A stretch of 64,000 nucleotides of DNA from Semisulcospira habei. Taxonomy: Eukaryota > Mollusca > Gastropoda > Semisulcospiridae. Position numbers and translations under genes: made by a program. Position 1 is the first letter of the stretch, and each line of letters begins with the position of its first letter. The stretch is from positions 179,020,958 through 179,084,957 of the forward strand of contig BTPG01000001.1 of NCBI GenBank assembly GCA_036245525.1, written 5' to 3'. Of the stretch, positions 61,439 to 64,000 are shown piece by piece. The notes under the pieces were generated by a model that ran no database searches, was not told where the DNA came from, and saw nothing but the letters and a program-made list of their open reading frames with translations.

Positions 61439-62311
61439 TTAATCAGCAATTACATTTTGCAACTCGTCAAAAGTATACAATTTGCTGGCATAATAAAATG
61501 AAACAAGATCAATGTGTTCAAGGTTTATGTAACTTAGACGAACAAAAGTTGTTTTGTCGACAACCACCTTGACAGCCAGAACACTGCTCGAAACATTAAT
61601 AACATCAGCACTTTTTGTAATAGCAATAAAGACCTTTGTTGATTCTGATACTGTTTCATCCCATGTAAGTTTTATTCCCTGTGCAATATTTGCCTCTTTC
61701 ACAGAAGCTATAGATCTCAAGATAATTTCAAATACTATTGTCACTTCTCTAGCCACGACTAAGCTTGCTGGCATAAACACAACAGAAGTATCTGATCTTC
61801 CCTTTCTAGTTGTAAGAAGATACCGTCGTTTCTCATAATTTTCAACTTTCAGTTTATCTCTGCTATTGTTGTCTGGGGCAAAACTTGGAACAAGGCTTAC
61901 AATCAGCGGCCCAGAATTAACAACCTTCCTAAACACTAAGGCGCCTTCGTCATCAGTGTATACATAAGGACTAATAAATTCAATCTTTATGTCCCAGTCA
62001 ATTACGGGTGCTGGTGCTGGCACAGGTGAAACAACCCACTTATTACCCACATGTATTAAGTTGTAGGGCACGTTATTTACTGGAGTAGGTACAGTAACAT
62101 CACGCAGCTGACCAAGTTTAGGAATCTGTCTTTCACCGTCTTTCATGTCAACAATTACTTTCCGCTTGTACATACCAGTTGAATCAAGTTCAAAACCATA
62201 TATTTCTCCAATATCCCCTTCCTTCTCAAAATCCTGTACGTCTACCAAATCTTTCAACTCTGTTACTGGACATGCAACTGGTATGATTCTCGGCTTTGGA
62301 CCACCACTCAT
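61439..62311 (-). CDS. Polinton-type conserved protein, about 290 aa, unknown function (copy 2)
   Basis: Intact homologue of 27647-28522. I place the start at MSGGPKPRIIP (62309-62311), as in copy 1, rather than at an upstream in-frame ATG. The differences from copy 1 are mostly single conservative changes, and one Pro is lost in the Pro-rich linker (TPVNNVPYN). This suggests the protein was under constraint after the copies separated. Confidence 0.75.
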   Translation of the reverse strand: MSGGPKPRIIPVACPVTELKDLVDVQDFEKEGDIGEIYGFELDSTGMYKRKVIVDMKDGERQIPKLGQLRDVTVPTPVNNVPYNLIHVGNKWVVSPVPAPAPVIDWDIKIEFISPYVYTDDEGALVFRKVVNSGPLIVSLVPSFAPDNNSRDKLKVENYEKRRYLLTTRKGRSDTSVVFMPASLVVAREVTIVFEIILRSIASVKEANIAQGIKLTWDETVSESTKVFIAITKSADVINVSSSVLAVKVVVDKTTFVRLSYINLEHIDLVSFYYASKLYTFDELQNVIAD

Positions 62312-62331
62312 TTTTATAAACAAAAATAAAA

Positions 62332-63027
62332 TTATTTAATTTCCAACACAACATTAAAATCATGCATAACAACTGGTTTGTCATCCTGATTAGTTACAGA
62401 TATACTCAGTGACTCAAAGAAACTAGAACCTAATTTCTTAAACTGCGCAGGAAATCTAACAACCACACTTTCACAATAGGGTGCAGTTCCAGTCGGCACA
62501 CATCTCAACAAAGTCGAAGGCTTTCCATTGTGTACATTCTCAGTTGTGTTCAGTTCTTTCAAATAAACATTTAGTACTGTATGTACTGACAAATGAACAG
62601 GATATTTTCCCGTTAATTTTCCATCAATCATCTCTATTTTCCAAAGCTTTGTTTTAGCTTCAGTTTCATTTATTAAACCAAGTAATAATAGAAGATCATC
62701 TGAAAATGTTATCCTACGCTCAGAAGAAAATTCTAATGTAACAAGTAAGTTAGCTGGATTTAAAGTTGCTTTAATTTTTATTTTACTTTGAAACCAGTTA
62801 GCTAATGTACAAAAGTCATAACACCCAGATGTTATTTTATGGTTCTCAATAGGAGAGGATTCATTACTAACAGATACATAATAATTTATATCATCTGTTA
62901 CATTAAACCATTTTACACTATAAAACATTTCATGGATAGCTACAGCCTTGCTACCATCACGATTATCAATCCCATTAGTTAACCACACTGGTTTGCTTGT
63001 GTCAAGATTTGTTAAGGTAATAAACAT
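62332..63027 (-). CDS. Polinton-type penton-like minor capsid candidate (copy 2)
   Basis: 231 codons, intact. The N-terminal 42 residues, the KIKATLNPANLLVTLEF block and the C-terminal 90 residues are nearly the same as in copy 1. Residues 43-68 and 101-137 (62617-62727) are unrelated-looking. Its GKYPVHLSVHTVLNVYLKEL and SLLRCVPTG strands keep the putative jelly-roll pattern. Confidence 0.6.
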   Translation of the reverse strand: MFITLTNLDTSKPVWLTNGIDNRDGSKAVAIHEMFYSVKWFNVTDDINYYVSVSNESSPIENHKITSGCYDFCTLANWFQSKIKIKATLNPANLLVTLEFSSERRITFSDDLLLLLGLINETEAKTKLWKIEMIDGKLTGKYPVHLSVHTVLNVYLKELNTTENVHNGKPSTLLRCVPTGTAPYCESVVVRFPAQFKKLGSSFFESLSISVTNQDDKPVVMHDFNVVLEIK

Positions 63028-63053
63028 TTTTATTATCTCATAAAAAAAGAAGG
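63028..63053. promoter_or_regulatory. 26-bp divergent intergenic, copy 2
   Basis: Matches 29252-29277 except for a few A/T changes; same length between the two ATGs. Confidence 0.5.
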
Positions 63054-64000
63054 ATGGAATTTAAATCACCAACAAGTGTTACTACAAACGCATTTCAATT
63101 TAATGTGAATGCCAAATATAATGTTGCACCTACTTATGAACAGAAAATAATTCAACTAAACCAGCTTGATATAGCTGTAAGCGAACAAGATTTATTTCAA
63201 GTGAAAGTACCCAACCCCTTTGATCATTACCTAAACCCTCCAATAACAGATGATGCTACTGCAAGAAAGTGGTCCTCAAGTCCACTACAGATGTTTCAAA
63301 ACCAACTCAACTTTGCAATACTATGTTCAACTACAGGCTGTGGTGTTTCATTTACAGACCACTTGAATCACTCAAACAAACTGATTAGGTCTGTGTATCG
63401 TTTTCATGTTTATTACCAGCTTAGATGTATACTGTCAGAACTGCATACACCTCTACCCACTGAATCCAGTTTCAACAGGTATAACAACCCCATGGATATG
63501 AACGCATTTGAACGCATATGTAATGAATTTAACATAAGCCCTAAGTATGACTTCACACAAAAACTTGATGATCACAATGGTATGGGTACATTGTATTATG
63601 CTATGAGTCACAGACAATACCCACAAGATTACTACCCTGGTTACACTTCATTCTCATCAAAATCACAAGTCTGGATAGGTTCCATTGAGCAAAAACAGTC
63701 TAATGCCTGGACCACATTTATTTTAGACAAGAGTGACGGGTTTACTCAAGCGGGAGTCGAGCGCGTCAATGAGTCAATCAGAACATATGTCTGGTGTTTA
63801 CTAGGAGCACAATCACTAACAAAATCAAACATTTTGAATGGAAGTGGCAAATTTGAAGCACAAAAACAATTTCTTGCAAATCTTGAAGATTCAATTAATT
63901 CAGTGGTTGATCTCCCATCAAGCATACAGCGCTACCAAGACGTTCTCAGATATGCGAGATCAAAAGTTGACTTTGTAGTTGGCATCGGGTTATACATGTT
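63054..64000 (+). CDS. Polinton-type conserved protein, copy 2 (runs off the window)
   Basis: Open from ATG 63054 to the end, at least 315 codons, the intact version of 29278-30523. TGT replaces the copy 1 TGA, and the extra T of copy 1 near 30018 is absent (WCLLGAQSLTKSNILNGSG reads through). The C-terminal membrane segment lies outside the window. Function unknown. Confidence 0.8.
   Translation, partial: MEFKSPTSVTTNAFQFNVNAKYNVAPTYEQKIIQLNQLDIAVSEQDLFQVKVPNPFDHYLNPPITDDATARKWSSSPLQMFQNQLNFAILCSTTGCGVSFTDHLNHSNKLIRSVYRFHVYYQLRCILSELHTPLPTESSFNRYNNPMDMNAFERICNEFNISPKYDFTQKLDDHNGMGTLYYAMSHRQYPQDYYPGYTSFSSKSQVWIGSIEQKQSNAWTTFILDKSDGFTQAGVERVNESIRTYVWCLLGAQSLTKSNILNGSGKFEAQKQFLANLEDSINSVVDLPSSIQRYQDVLRYARSKVDFVVGIGLYM

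Overview
The window looks like animal nuclear DNA, most probably from a mollusc (perhaps a marine gastropod). The organism is an inference from the repeat mix: CR1/L2-, RTE-like and I-type non-LTR retrotransposons nested in each other, tRNA-derived SINEs, long (GT)n and (TA)n tracts, TTAA-flanked hairpin MITEs, foldback elements and a Polinton/Maverick-type virus-like element. I see no intact conserved host gene. Nearly all coding sequence belongs to mobile elements, and many copies are broken.

Layout. 1-14.7 kb: three CR1/L2-like copies lie head to tail (1-2486; 2519-2748 plus 5950-6690; 6691-12747). The second is split by an RTE-like element (2750-5960), and the third by a MITE and a 1.1 kb insertion. 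A second RTE-like copy is at 13.04-14.7 kb. 14.8-26.3 kb: gene-poor DNA with a pogo-like element, two foldback palindromes, SINE heads and dispersed repeats. 26.3-42.5 kb: Polinton-type element, copy 1. 42.5-46 kb: an array of TTAA-separated perfect hairpins and other repeats. 46-59.4 kb: a nest bounded by an inverted repeat of about 300-370 bp, in which an I-type element is split by an L2 element, itself split by the best-preserved CR1/L2-like element (50746-55996). 60.1-64 kb: the left end of Polinton copy 2, running off the window.

The Polinton-type element is the most interesting part. From its left terminus (a 207-bp inverted repeat) it carries, on the minus strand, a protein with a glycine-rich hydrophobic stretch and C-terminal PSAP/PPxY-like motifs, a 291-aa protein of unknown role and a penton-like minor capsid candidate. 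Then come a plus-strand gene of unknown role, a minus-strand membrane protein, a double-jelly-roll-type major capsid candidate, an A32/FtsK-type packaging ATPase, five small proteins (several with membrane segments), an rve integrase and, convergent with it, only the C-terminal tail of a protein-primed-type DNA polymerase B. Copy 1 is broken by several frameshifts, stops and two insertions. One insertion, with TTAA flanks (33051-37559), carries an intron-containing P2X7 ballast-domain-like gene and a THAP-domain gene. Copy 2 is intact at two sites where copy 1 is broken, so those lesions are real.

Calls rest on reading motifs and comparing copies inside the window. No database search was possible, so family names at clade level are provisional.
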